Positions 53,553-63,271 of a stretch of DNA of 64,000 bases are shown here, piece by piece. Position 1 is the stretch's first letter. Every line of letters starts with the position of its first letter. The notes beneath the pieces were generated by a model, which was not told the origin of the DNA, did not search any database, and saw nothing but the letters and a program-made list of their open reading frames with translations. Made by a program: the position numbers and the translations under genes. The DNA comes from Gammaproteobacteria bacterium (GTDB taxonomy: Bacteria > Pseudomonadota > Gammaproteobacteria > S012-40), in contig JAOUHV010000004.1 of assembly GCA_029884425.1 (NCBI GenBank), positions 1 through 64,000 on the forward strand, given 5' to 3'.

Positions 53553-56039
53553 GTGTATAACGAGTTTTACGGTTTTAAATCGCTGCCATTTCGTCTGAAT
53601 CCTGATCCGGAATTTTTCTTCGGCAGCCAGGGGCATAAGCGAGCCCTGTCCTATTTGCGTTATGGCTTGAGTCAGCGCGAAGGGTTCATTGTGGTCACTG
53701 GTATGCCGGGTACCGGTAAAACGACGCTGGCGCGCGAACTTCTGACCGAAATTGGCCGCGACAAGGTCATTGTCGGCGAACTCAATACCACTCACCTGGA
53801 AGCTGATGATGTGCTGCGGATGGCCGCTGCGTCGTTTGGTATTTCCCACGAAAACGTTCCCAAAGCGACGTTGCTTAATCGTCTGGAAAATTTCTTCCTG
53901 ACGAAATATCGCGCTGGCTACCACTGCCTGCTGCTGATTGATGAGTCACAAAATCTCCCCGTCGATTCATTGGAAGAATTGCGGATGTTGTCCAATTTCT
54001 ACCACGGCAAACACGCGCTGCTGCAGATTTTTCTGCTGGGCCAGCAGCAGTTCCGTGATGTTTTGCAGCGCCCGGATATGGAGCAGTTGCGCCAGCGGGT
54101 GGTGGCAGCGACCCACCTTGAGCCCATGGACAAGGATGAAACCCACAATTACATTTTGCATCGCCTGCGGGTAGCCGGTTGGCAAGAACGTCCGGTGGTG
54201 ACGTCGCGTGCACTGGATATGGTGTTCCTGCTGACGCGGGGCGTGCCTCGTCGCATCAATACCTTCTGTGATCGTCTGTTTTTATACTCGGCGCTGGAAG
54301 AACTTTACGAAATTGATACCGACGCGGTGCGTACTGTGGGCCGCGAATTGATGCTCGAAACTGAGCATCCGGATCGAGCCAGTCAGATTGATTCGTTGCA
54401 GACGGTCAGTGCCAGCCAGTTGGAATATGCGCGCAATGAGCTGACCAGCGCCATTGATAGCAGCATGCTTGAGACGACGGATGATCGCACGCCGCCGCCT
54501 GTTGGCCTGCGCTTGGTCAGCGGAGGTAACGCTTCGGCGTCGACGATGGCCATGCCTCGTCAGGATGTGGTGGTGGTTCCCTTCGACGAAACGAACCCGG
54601 ATATCGCGATTGTTGCCGTGCTGCAGGCATTGCTTGATGGCCAGCAGCCCGCCCTGGAGCCCATGCCCGTCTACATGACGGTGTTGCTGGAGCTGGCGCT
54701 GGGCAAGCAGTCGTTGGCGGTGTTCACCAAAGGCTTGTTGACCAATGAGCAGCGAGAGCCGCTGGGTGATGCGTTGCGTGCCTGCTTTAAGCAGCAGTTG
54801 CTGGAAAAGAGCAGTGACTATTATCGTCGATTGGCGATAGACACCTCGGCAGACGCTGAAAAAATTAAAAATCACTATCGCTACATGTTCCGCCTGTTCC
54901 AGGTTGAACAGGAGCGTGACAAACAACATTGGGATAGCACCTATATTCGCCGGATCAATCAGGCCTACGCCACCTTGCGCAACGATGAGGGGCGAGCGAA
55001 GTATGATGCGTTCCTCGCGAGCGTAGGCAAATTGCCGGATTCCGAGATGGCAGGCAATGCCACCGCAACGCCAACGGCGGCGGATGCTGTACCTGTGGTG
55101 GAGTCTGTCTCGACGTTGCGGCCTGCGACCGTGGGATCGCCGGTGATGATGTCGCAATTGCCGCCGCCACCACAGGAAATTATTCCCGAGCCGGTCGAGC
55201 AAACGCCTCCTCCCATGGCTAGTTCCGGCAATAAGGGTGGAGACTGGAAAAAGCGGGTTTCAGCGGTGGGGTTGGTTCTGTTGTTTGCGGTGGTTGGTGG
55301 TGTGAGTTACTTTTTTGAAAGTGACTGGGCGGATAGCGTCAAAAGTGACTTGGCGCGGGAAACGTCGTTGGAAGTTGCCGGGTTGGCGCCAGCGGGTGAT
55401 GCGGTTGGTGGCAGCAACGCTACCCCCATTCAGCGTTTGCCCGTGGAAGAGTTGGATGCAGCCAATGCTGCTCCGGCGGTAGCTGATAAACTACCTGAGA
55501 ATCCGGATCAAAAAGCTGCAATGGTTGCGGAGCCTGCGATCCCTGCGCCAGTGGAACCCAAAGCGGAGGTTGAAAAACCTGCCAAGCCTGTGAAGGAACC
55601 CAAGCCGGCGGCAGCCAAAGAGTCAGCGGCAAAGCCAGAGAAGCCAGTTAAACCGGCCAAGCCAGAACCTCAGCCGGTAACTGTGCAAGAGGTTGAGCAG
55701 TTGGTGGATGAATTCCGTGCGGCTTACGAGAATGGTGATTTGCGCAGCTTCATCAGCTTGTTTGCCACGGAAGCCCGGACCAATGACCGGCGTGGGGTTG
55801 ATCAGATCTCGGCAGATTACCGTTCACTGTTTGAGAGCACGTCTTTCCGGCGGTTTGATTTGAACGACATGCGTTGGAATCGCAGCATCGGCCAGGTTGA
55901 GGGGCGGGGACGCTTCCTTGTTCGGGTTGTGCGCGATGATAACAGCAAGCTTAAAACTTTTGAGGGCGATCTTCAGGTCAGTTTGCGTATTCAGGACGGC
56001 GAACTGAAGATAACTCGCTTCGATTACAGCTACAAATAA
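53553..56039 (+). CDS. Membrane-anchored XrtA/ExeA-type AAA ATPase with J-like and NTF2-like domains
   Basis: 828 residues from GTG at 53553. Residues 1-270 match the secretion ATPase family of ExeA and especially the XrtA/PEP-CTERM-associated type (MYNEFYGFKSLPFRLNPDPE, GHKRALSYLRYGLSQREGF), with Walker A GMPGTGKTT at 50-58 and Walker B LLLIDESQN at 126-134. At 420-490 lies a DnaJ-like segment (YYRRLAIDTSADAEKIKNHY ... INQAYATLRNDEGRAKYDAF) without the HPD. One membrane helix (about 569-588) follows, then a Pro/Ala/Lys-rich linker (600-708) and a 118-residue NTF2/SnoaL-like end (EQLVDEFRAAYENGDLRSFISLFA...). So the ATPase is cytoplasmic and the C-terminus periplasmic. Role unknown. Confidence 0.85.
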   Translation: MYNEFYGFKSLPFRLNPDPEFFFGSQGHKRALSYLRYGLSQREGFIVVTGMPGTGKTTLARELLTEIGRDKVIVGELNTTHLEADDVLRMAAASFGISHENVPKATLLNRLENFFLTKYRAGYHCLLLIDESQNLPVDSLEELRMLSNFYHGKHALLQIFLLGQQQFRDVLQRPDMEQLRQRVVAATHLEPMDKDETHNYILHRLRVAGWQERPVVTSRALDMVFLLTRGVPRRINTFCDRLFLYSALEELYEIDTDAVRTVGRELMLETEHPDRASQIDSLQTVSASQLEYARNELTSAIDSSMLETTDDRTPPPVGLRLVSGGNASASTMAMPRQDVVVVPFDETNPDIAIVAVLQALLDGQQPALEPMPVYMTVLLELALGKQSLAVFTKGLLTNEQREPLGDALRACFKQQLLEKSSDYYRRLAIDTSADAEKIKNHYRYMFRLFQVEQERDKQHWDSTYIRRINQAYATLRNDEGRAKYDAFLASVGKLPDSEMAGNATATPTAADAVPVVESVSTLRPATVGSPVMMSQLPPPPQEIIPEPVEQTPPPMASSGNKGGDWKKRVSAVGLVLLFAVVGGVSYFFESDWADSVKSDLARETSLEVAGLAPAGDAVGGSNATPIQRLPVEELDAANAAPAVADKLPENPDQKAAMVAEPAIPAPVEPKAEVEKPAKPVKEPKPAAAKESAAKPEKPVKPAKPEPQPVTVQEVEQLVDEFRAAYENGDLRSFISLFATEARTNDRRGVDQISADYRSLFESTSFRRFDLNDMRWNRSIGQVEGRGRFLVRVVRDDNSKLKTFEGDLQVSLRIQDGELKITRFDYSYK

Positions 56040-56069
56040 CCTAACTTACCTTCTTTAAGTGCTTGTTTG

Positions 56070-56088
56070 AGCAGCATTGATTGCTGCT
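56070..56088 (+). terminator. Hairpin after the ATPase gene, weak terminator
   Basis: AGCAGCA, five bases, TGCTGCT: a perfect 7-base stem 31 bases beyond the stop, followed only by TCATTG. Confidence 0.35.
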
Positions 56089-56128
56089 TCATTGATCGTT
56101 AGGGTGGTCAAAACTGGTCTCGTGTCCG

Positions 56129-56157
56129 TAGACACTTTAGTCTGGATTGCGTACAAT
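56129..56157 (+). promoter_or_regulatory. Predicted sigma70 promoter for carAB
   Basis: TAGACA (56129-56134), 17 bases, TACAAT (56152-56157). Both boxes match consensus at five of six positions. The leader to carA would be about 93 bases. Confidence 0.7.
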
Positions 56158-56256
56158 CCCGGCACCGAAACGGTCGCATATAAGACAAGCGAATTTTTGA
56201 CGGGGGGTTCCAGTGTTGGATACCTCCCGTTTTTGCACGTATACATGGGGGATACC

Positions 56257-57393
56257 TTGAGGCAGCCAGCCATTCTTGCCCTTGAAGACGGTAGCGTCTT
56301 CCACGGGGTCTCTATTGGTGCAGAAGGTCACACGGTCGGTGAAGTGGTATTCAACACCGCGCTGACTGGTTATCAGGAGATTTTGACAGACCCTTCCTAT
56401 TGCCGCCAAATTGTCACGTTGACTTACCCGCATATTGGTAATGTCGGTGTCACCAGCGAGGACGCGGAAAGCCCTGGCGTATATGCCGCGGGCTTGGTCA
56501 TTCGCGAATTGTCGCCTATCGTTAGTAACTGGCGCAGTGAACAGTCATTGGATGCGTATCTGAAAGAGCGCAACGTGGTGGCGATTGCAGATATCGACAC
56601 TCGTCGTCTGACACGCCTGCTACGCGAAAAAGGTGCGCTCAATGGCTGTATTATGGCCGGTCCCAGGTTGAATCCTGACGGCGCACTGGCCAAAGCCAAA
56701 TCATTTACCGGTCTGCAGGGCTTGGATCTTGCGCAGGTAGTGACCACCGAAGAAAAATACGAGTGGTTGGATGGCGTATGGGCGCTGGGTGAAGGTCATC
56801 CGCACATGGCGAAGAAGGATTTGCCGCACCATGTTGTCGCGTTCGACTACGGCGTGAAGCGCAATATCCTGCGTCTGCTGGTGGATCGTGGCTGCCGTGT
56901 GACGGTTGTGCCCGCTAAAACGCCCGCAGCTGAGGTGTTGAAGCTCAAGCCAGACGGCGTGTTTTTGTCCAATGGCCCAGGCGATCCTGAACCCTGCACG
57001 TACGCTATCGAAGCGATTCGCCAGATCTTGGAAACCAAAACTCCTGTGTTTGGCATTTGCTTGGGGCATCAGCTGTTGGCGTTGGCCAGTGGTGCCAAAA
57101 CCGGCAAGATGAAGTTTGGTCATCATGGTGCCAACCATCCGGTGCAGGATTTGGAAACCGGGCAGGTGATGATTACCAGCCAGAACCATGGTTTTGCGGT
57201 GCTGGAAGAAAATCTGCCAGCGAATTTGGTGGCTACGCATCGTTCGCTGTTTGATCAAACCCTGCAGGGGATTCGCCGTACCGACGTGCCTGCATTCAGC
57301 TTCCAAGGACATCCCGAAGCCAGCCCGGGTCCACACGATGTGGAAATGCTGTTTGATCGCTTTGCCGACATGATTGTGGCGCACAAGGCCTAA
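56257..57393 (+). CDS. carA: Carbamoyl-phosphate synthase small subunit
   Basis: 378 residues from TTG at 56257 (GGGGGA upstream, family start [16 protein letters not shown]); ATG at 56245 is an alternative, and the frame is open to 56077. The N-terminal domain has [21 protein letters not shown], the C-terminal amidotransferase has [13 protein letters not shown] with the nucleophilic Cys and [14 protein letters not shown] with His/Glu. It makes ammonia from glutamine for CarB. Ends 30 bases before carB. Confidence 0.96.
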   Translation: MRQPAILALEDGSVFHGVSIGAEGHTVGEVVFNTALTGYQEILTDPSYCRQIVTLTYPHIGNVGVTSEDAESPGVYAAGLVIRELSPIVSNWRSEQSLDAYLKERNVVAIADIDTRRLTRLLREKGALNGCIMAGPRLNPDGALAKAKSFTGLQGLDLAQVVTTEEKYEWLDGVWALGEGHPHMAKKDLPHHVVAFDYGVKRNILRLLVDRGCRVTVVPAKTPAAEVLKLKPDGVFLSNGPGDPEPCTYAIEAIRQILETKTPVFGICLGHQLLALASGAKTGKMKFGHHGANHPVQDLETGQVMITSQNHGFAVLEENLPANLVATHRSLFDQTLQGIRRTDVPAFSFQGHPEASPGPHDVEMLFDRFADMIVAHKA

Positions 57394-57423
57394 TTAAATT
57401 TACTACGAGATTATTGAGAAACC

Positions 57424-60400
57424 ATGCCAAAACGCACCGACATTAAAAGCATTTTGATCATCGGTGCCGGTCCGATTGTTATCGGGCAGGCCTGCGAATT
57501 CGACTACTCCGGCGCTCAAGCGTGTAAGGCGCTGCGCGAAGAGGGTTTTCGTGTCATCCTGATCAATTCCAATCCGGCGACGATCATGACCGACCCCAAT
57601 ATGGCGGACGCGATTTATATCGAGCCCATCCATTGGAAGACTGTCGCCAAGATCATCGAAAAAGAACGTCCTGATGCGTTGTTACCGACCATGGGTGGCC
57701 AAACGGCGTTGAACTGTGCGCTGGATCTGGATCGTCATGGCGTGCTGGAAAAATTCAACGTTGAAATGATCGGTGCTTCCAAAGATGCCATCGACAAAGC
57801 GGAAGACCGTGAGCGTTTTCGCGAGGCGATGACCAAAATCGGTTTGTCCACGCCGCGCTCTTTTGTGGCACACAGCATGGAAGAAGCCGAGCAGGTGATT
57901 CCGTCCATCGGTTATCCGGCGATTATTCGTCCGTCATTCACCATGGGTGGCAGCGGTGGCGGTATTGCGTACAACCACGATGAATATCGCGAAATTTGCG
58001 AACGCGGTTTGGATTTGTCACCGACCAATGAACTGTTGATCGAAGAATCCGTGCTGGGTTGGAAAGAATACGAAATGGAAGTGGTGCGTGACCGCAAGGA
58101 CAACTGCATCATTATCTGTTCCATTGAAAACTTTGACCCTATGGGTGTGCACACCGGTGACTCTATCACCGTGGCGCCAGCACAGACGCTGACGGACAAA
58201 GAATATCAAATCATGCGCAATGCCTCGCTGACGGTGTTGCGTGAAATCGGTGTGGATACCGGCGGTTCCAACGTTCAGTTTGCGATCAATCCTGATGACG
58301 GTCGCATGATCGTTATTGAGATGAATCCTCGCGTGTCACGCTCATCGGCGCTGGCTTCCAAAGCGACTGGTTTCCCGATTGCCAAAGTGGCGGCAAAATT
58401 AGCCGTGGGTTACACCCTGGACGAACTGCAAAATGACATTACTGGTGGTGCGACACCGGCGTCATTTGAGCCGTCCATCGATTACGTGGTTACCAAAATT
58501 CCACGTTTCACATTTGAAAAATTCCCTCAGGCGGATGCCACTCTGACGACACAGATGAAATCTGTGGGCGAGGTGATGGCGATTGGTCGTTCCTTCCAGG
58601 AATCCATGCAAAAAGCATTGCGTGGCCTGGAAACCGGCAAAACCGGCTTGGATGAAATCGTTGATCGCAATTTGCCAGACGAAGAGCGCAATAATCTGAT
58701 TCGCCACAATCTGGCAGTGCCATGCGCTGATCGTATGTACTACATCGGTGATGCATTCCGCGCAGGTTTTTCACTGGATGACGTGTTTAATTTGTCCAAG
58801 ATTGATCGCTGGTTCCTGATCCAAGTTCAGGAGTTGGTGGAGATGGAAAACGCAATCCGTGGCAAATCCTTGAATGACATCGATGCCAATACGATGCGCC
58901 AGTACAAACGCAAAGGTTTCTCTGATGCGCGTTTGGCAAAAGTGTTGGGCAGCTCGGAAAACAGCGTGCGCGAATATCGTCATAAACTGGCGGTGCGCCC
59001 GGTGTACAAGCGGGTTGATTCGTGCGCGGCGGAATTTGCGACAGCAACGGCGTACATGTACTCAACTTATGACGAAGAGTGCGAATCACAGCCGACCAAT
59101 AAAGACAAAATCATGGTGTTGGGCGGTGGTCCAAACCGTATCGGTCAGGGCATCGAATTCGACTACTGCTGTGTGCACGCTGCATTGGCCATGCGTGAAG
59201 ATGGTTACGAAACCATCATGGTTAACTGCAATCCTGAAACGGTTTCTACGGACTACGACACATCGGATCGTTTGTACTTTGAACCGCTGACACTGGAAGA
59301 TGTGTTGGAAGTGATTCTCAAAGAGAATCCCAAGGGCGTGATCGTGCAGTATGGTGGTCAAACGCCGCTGAAATTGGCTAACGCGCTGGAAAAAGCTGGT
59401 GCGCCAATTATCGGTACGTCGACTGACGCGATTGACCGCGCAGAAGACCGCGAGCGCTTCCAGCAAATGGTACAAAAACTGGGCTTGAAACAGCCGCCAA
59501 ACTTTACTGCGCGCAGTGAAGAGCAGGCGCTGCAATTGGCCAAAGAAATTGGTTTCCCACTGGTTGTTCGCCCATCTTATGTATTGGGTGGACGCGCGAT
59601 GGAAATCGTTTACAGCGAAGAAGATTTGGCGCGCTACATGCGCGAGGCCGTATCTGTTTCCAACGATTCGCCAGTATTGCTGGATCGTTTCCTGGATGAC
59701 GCGATTGAAATTGACGTTGATGCGGTGTCCGATGGTGAAAATGTTGTTGTTGGCGGCATTATGCAACACATCGAGCAGGCGGGAATTCACTCTGGCGACT
59801 CCGCGTGTTCGTTGCCTCCATACAATCTGAGCGAATCCATTCAGGAACGCATCCGCGAACAAATTCGCATGATGGCGTTGGAATTGGGCGTGAAAGGTTT
59901 GATGAATACGCAGTTTGCGGTTAAAGGCGAAGAGATTTATCTGATCGAAGTTAATCCGCGTGCGTCTCGTACCGTGCCGTTTGTTTCCAAGGCGATGGGT
60001 GTGCCTTTGGCCAAGATCGCAGCGCGTTGCATGGTCGGTCAAACATTGCCTCAGCAAGGTCTGAAAGAAATGCCGAAAACGCCGTATTTTTCGGTCAAAG
60101 AAGCCGTGTTCCCGTTCATTAAATTCCCTGGTGTTGACCCTGTGTTGGGTCCAGAGATGAAATCTACCGGTGAAGTCATGGGCGTGGGTAGGACTTTCGG
60201 TGAGGCATTTGCCAAGGCGCAGTTGGGCGCAGGCGTAATTTTGCCTTCTTCAGGCAATGCGTTTATCAGCGTGAAGGACAGTGACAAGTCCAAAGCGATC
60301 GAAGTTGCGAAGCTGCTGGTCAGCAGTGGTTTCAATATTTTCGCTACTGGCGGCACGTCAGATGCGTTGACCAAGGCAGGTGTTGCCAACGAGCGCGTGA

Positions 60401-60651
60401 ATAAAGTGACCGAAGGTCGTCCGCATATCGTGGATATGATTAAGAATGGTCAAGTGAATTTGATTATTAACACTGCGCAAACCAAACAGGCGATTGCTGA
60501 TTCGTTTGACATGCGTCGCGCAGCGTTGCAGCACAAAGTGTGTTACACCACGACAATTGCAGGTGGTTTGGCGACGGCTGAAGCGATCAAACAACTGGAT
60601 AAAAACAGCGTTAATTCAATTCAAAGTTTACATAAGGAGCTGGCGGGATGA
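57424..60651 (+). CDS. carB: Carbamoyl-phosphate synthase large subunit
   Basis: 1075 residues with the expected duplication of two ATP-grasp halves: [19 protein letters not shown] and [18 protein letters not shown] head the two halves, each followed by [20 protein letters not shown] or [22 protein letters not shown]-terminal MGS-like allosteric domain (from about 940) closes the chain. It makes carbamoyl phosphate for pyrimidine and arginine synthesis. greA overlaps by four bases. Confidence 0.98.
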   Translation: MPKRTDIKSILIIGAGPIVIGQACEFDYSGAQACKALREEGFRVILINSNPATIMTDPNMADAIYIEPIHWKTVAKIIEKERPDALLPTMGGQTALNCALDLDRHGVLEKFNVEMIGASKDAIDKAEDRERFREAMTKIGLSTPRSFVAHSMEEAEQVIPSIGYPAIIRPSFTMGGSGGGIAYNHDEYREICERGLDLSPTNELLIEESVLGWKEYEMEVVRDRKDNCIIICSIENFDPMGVHTGDSITVAPAQTLTDKEYQIMRNASLTVLREIGVDTGGSNVQFAINPDDGRMIVIEMNPRVSRSSALASKATGFPIAKVAAKLAVGYTLDELQNDITGGATPASFEPSIDYVVTKIPRFTFEKFPQADATLTTQMKSVGEVMAIGRSFQESMQKALRGLETGKTGLDEIVDRNLPDEERNNLIRHNLAVPCADRMYYIGDAFRAGFSLDDVFNLSKIDRWFLIQVQELVEMENAIRGKSLNDIDANTMRQYKRKGFSDARLAKVLGSSENSVREYRHKLAVRPVYKRVDSCAAEFATATAYMYSTYDEECESQPTNKDKIMVLGGGPNRIGQGIEFDYCCVHAALAMREDGYETIMVNCNPETVSTDYDTSDRLYFEPLTLEDVLEVILKENPKGVIVQYGGQTPLKLANALEKAGAPIIGTSTDAIDRAEDRERFQQMVQKLGLKQPPNFTARSEEQALQLAKEIGFPLVVRPSYVLGGRAMEIVYSEEDLARYMREAVSVSNDSPVLLDRFLDDAIEIDVDAVSDGENVVVGGIMQHIEQAGIHSGDSACSLPPYNLSESIQERIREQIRMMALELGVKGLMNTQFAVKGEEIYLIEVNPRASRTVPFVSKAMGVPLAKIAARCMVGQTLPQQGLKEMPKTPYFSVKEAVFPFIKFPGVDPVLGPEMKSTGEVMGVGRTFGEAFAKAQLGAGVILPSSGNAFISVKDSDKSKAIEVAKLLVSSGFNIFATGGTSDALTKAGVANERVNKVTEGRPHIVDMIKNGQVNLIINTAQTKQAIADSFDMRRAALQHKVCYTTTIAGGLATAEAIKQLDKNSVNSIQSLHKELAG

Positions 60652-61124
60652 GTAGAGTACCTTTGACAGTGCGCGGTGCGGAAAAACTGCGTGAAGAATT
60701 GAATCATCTAAAAACTGTCGAGCGTCCTCGTGTCATCCAGGCTATTGCTGATGCGCGTGAACACGGTGATTTGAAAGAAAATGCGGAGTACCACGCTGCG
60801 CGTGAGCAGCAGGGTTTTATCGAAGGTCGCATTCAGGAAATTGAAGGCAAGTTGTCGAACGCGCAAATTATCGATGTGACCGAAGTTAATGCCAATGGCA
60901 AAGTGATTTTCGGCGCCACGGTGGTTTTATCCGATGAGGAAAACGGTGGTGAGGTAACTTACCAGATCGTGGGTGACGACGAGGCGAACATCAAGGAAGG
61001 TCGCATTTCAGTGAACGCACCGATTGCGCGTGCGTTGATTGGTCGTGAGGAAGGCGATTTCGTGAGTGTACAAACACCAGGCGGTGTTCGTGAATACGAA
61101 GTCGTTGAAGTGCGATACCTGTAA
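60648..61124 (+). CDS. greA: Transcription elongation factor GreA
   Basis: 158 residues. The N-terminal coiled coil ([50 protein letters not shown]) has the acidic D-E tip, followed by the FKBP-like C-terminal domain ([43 protein letters not shown]). It rescues backtracked RNA polymerase. ATGA overlap with carB; carB-greA linkage is typical in Pseudomonas, but the yhbY-rrmJ-ftsH genes that follow there are absent here. Confidence 0.97.
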   Translation: MSRVPLTVRGAEKLREELNHLKTVERPRVIQAIADAREHGDLKENAEYHAAREQQGFIEGRIQEIEGKLSNAQIIDVTEVNANGKVIFGATVVLSDEENGGEVTYQIVGDDEANIKEGRISVNAPIARALIGREEGDFVSVQTPGGVREYEVVEVRYL

Positions 61125-61138
61125 CTGATTTTCATCCG

Positions 61139-61168
61139 AAAAAAAGCCCTCTTACGAGGGCTTTTTTT
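61139..61168. terminator. Bidirectional terminator between greA and the acyl-CoA synthetase gene
   Basis: AAAAAAAGCCCTC, loop TTAC, GAGGGCTTTTTTT: perfect 13-base arms with runs on both sides. Confidence 0.92.
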
Positions 61169-62966
61169 ATGCGTAGAGTTTTTCAATTTCCTGCTGATAA
61201 AACTCCATCAGCGGTTTGCGGCGCATTTTTAGCGAGGCGGTCAATAATCCATTGGCGTCGGTCCAGGTGTGCAGCGACAAATGTATCTTGCGAATCTGTG
61301 CGTAACCTGGGAAGGCGTGCATGCATTGGCTGACGCGGCTGAGTGCATGATCCATCACCACTTTGCTTTGTAAACTGTCTGCGCTGATTGGTACGTTGAG
61401 TTTGGCGGCGAGTTTTTTCCATGCCTCATGTTCAAGAACGATCACAGCGGTGAGGTAGGGACGTTGCTCGCCAATCACAATGGCTTGTTCAAACAGCGGG
61501 TCCAGTGTGATGGCCATTTCGATATCCACCGGCGGTACTTTCTCACCGTTGGACAATACCATGATCTCTTTTTTGCGACCGGTGATGTAAATGTAGTTGT
61601 CAACGATTCGCGCCAGGTCGCCAGTTTTGAGCCAGCCATCGGCAGTGAAGGTTTCTTTGGTGGCTTGCTCGTTTTTCCAGTAGCCCAGCATGTTGCCCGG
61701 GCTCAGTGCCTGCAGTTCACCGTCATCGGCGACGCGAACAGCTATTCCAGGCAAGGCAGGGCCGATGCTGCTGGGGTGATTGTTGTGGTCAGGGTTAACG
61801 CTGATGACCGGGCTGGCCTCGGTTAAACCATAGCCTTGCAAAATGGGTAGCCCTAAGCCGATGAAGGTTTGGGCAATGGTTTCGGGCAGTGGTGCACCGC
61901 CACTGATGGCAAAGCGCAGCCGACCACCTAATTTGGCGAGTACTTTGGCCGCGACCAGTTTGTTGAGCACGGGCCATAACAACATGGAAGGCGTAAAGTG
62001 GCCTCGTCCCTGTTGTTGCTCGAACCGATGCCAACCAATGTGGACGGTGGAGTGGAATAGCTTGCGCGCCAAGGGGGATTTTTCTTCCAGTTGATTGGAG
62101 ATTTTGGCGTACACTTTTTCGAAAATTCGCGGCACGGTGATGATGACCGTGGGGCGGATTGTCAGCAGATCTTCGGCTAGCTGTGGAATACTGCGGGCAA
62201 AGGCGACGCTCGCGCCGCACAGTATCGGGATGTAAAGTCCGACAGTGCGCTCCAAGGCATGGGACAGCGGCAAAAATGACAGAAACAGGTCGTCGTTGTA
62301 TACCGGTTGGGCTTTTACCCCGGCCCGGGCATTAAACAGGATGTTTTGATGCGACAGCATGACGCCTTTGGGCTGGCCGGTGGTGCCAGAGGTATAAATA
62401 ATGGTGGCAAGATCTTCGGTCTTGGCTATGTGCATCTCGTCGTCACGGCAGGGTGTGGCACCGACCAGCCAGTCATTGACTGTCTGTGTTGGTAGTGACG
62501 CCTGGGTGGGAAAACGCTCCAGCGATAGTAGCATGGGGGTGTTTTCAAAGCTGTGGCTGGCTTCGCGGACGATATCGTACTGCGCTTGTGATTCGATAAG
62601 AACAACTTTGATATTGGCCTGATTGACGATGTGGCTGACATTGTCCGGGCGATCGTTGGGATACAACGGGACGGTAATTGCGCCGAGGCGCAGCGCTGCG
62701 ACCTCCATGAGAACCCACTCGGGGCAGTTTCGCAGCATGATGCCGACGCAATCGCCAGCTTTGATCTGGAGCTGCTTTAGCCCCCCTTGAAAATGGCAGA
62801 TGCGCTGCTCGAACTGGCGCCAGGTGTAGTCTTGCCAGCGGTTTGTCGTTTTATCGAAATAACGGAATGCGAGTTTATCTGCCGAACGTTTGCTGCGTTC
62901 TCTGACGACCGAGCAAAGGGTGTTGGCCACATCGCTTTGAATAACGTCTAACTTCCCTTCAGTCAT
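61167..62966 (-). CDS. Long-chain acyl-CoA synthetase (AMP-forming), FadD15/FAA type
   Basis: 599 residues. YTSGTTGQPKGVMLSHQN (P-loop) follows the N-terminal domain; RVFRLIPTV-like PTVIITVPRIFEKVYAKI, GGRLRFAISGGAPLPETIAQTFIGLGLPILQGYGLTEASPV, DGWLKTGDLARI and ITGRKKEIMVLSNGEKV complete the AMP-binding enzyme. The arrangement resembles bacterial long-chain fatty-acyl ligases of the FAA1/FadD15 group that activate fatty acids to CoA. AGGGTT lies before the ATG. It stands alone, with about 290 bases to the next gene. Confidence 0.93.
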   Translation of the reverse strand: MTEGKLDVIQSDVANTLCSVVRERSKRSADKLAFRYFDKTTNRWQDYTWRQFEQRICHFQGGLKQLQIKAGDCVGIMLRNCPEWVLMEVAALRLGAITVPLYPNDRPDNVSHIVNQANIKVVLIESQAQYDIVREASHSFENTPMLLSLERFPTQASLPTQTVNDWLVGATPCRDDEMHIAKTEDLATIIYTSGTTGQPKGVMLSHQNILFNARAGVKAQPVYNDDLFLSFLPLSHALERTVGLYIPILCGASVAFARSIPQLAEDLLTIRPTVIITVPRIFEKVYAKISNQLEEKSPLARKLFHSTVHIGWHRFEQQQGRGHFTPSMLLWPVLNKLVAAKVLAKLGGRLRFAISGGAPLPETIAQTFIGLGLPILQGYGLTEASPVISVNPDHNNHPSSIGPALPGIAVRVADDGELQALSPGNMLGYWKNEQATKETFTADGWLKTGDLARIVDNYIYITGRKKEIMVLSNGEKVPPVDIEMAITLDPLFEQAIVIGEQRPYLTAVIVLEHEAWKKLAAKLNVPISADSLQSKVVMDHALSRVSQCMHAFPGYAQIRKIHLSLHTWTDANGLLTASLKMRRKPLMEFYQQEIEKLYA

Positions 62967-63218
62967 GATTCAACCCTGATGATGACAATGAACGTGGTTG
63001 CTGCAACGGCTATACCGTTGACCTGCTATTTTTGTGCTAATTCGCGGCGTTGGCTTTAAGCTTATGTGATTCAGTGGGGATGCGCAATTTATCGTTTGCA
63101 ATGTTTTCGGGGGGTGTATGTGGTTGTTTGATATGCCCGAAATTAACCGAGTGGATGAAATTTTAAGCGCTAAGCCAATGTTTTCTGGTGTGATTTATCG
63201 ATGGTAACGAGAGCGTCA

Positions 63219-63246
63219 AAATTTTGTTCCACGTGGAGCAAAATTT
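63219..63246. repeat. 28-base near-perfect palindrome
   Basis: AAATTTTG-TTCCACGTGGAG-CAAAATTT reads nearly the same on both strands, with a single mismatched pair (63227/63238). It lies between divergently placed ends of 61167-62966 (start side) and 63260-64000 (stop side). It resembles an operator with CACGTG at its centre. Confidence 0.6.
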
Positions 63247-63248
63247 AA

Positions 63249-63271
63249 CCAAGTCAAAATTATTGACTTGG
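63249..63271 (-). terminator. Hairpin over the stop codon of the right-edge gene
   Basis: CCAAGTCAA, five bases, TTGACTTGG: perfect 9-base arms. On the minus strand the stem spans the TAA and is followed by TTAAATTTTG, so it is a weak intrinsic terminator. Confidence 0.55.
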
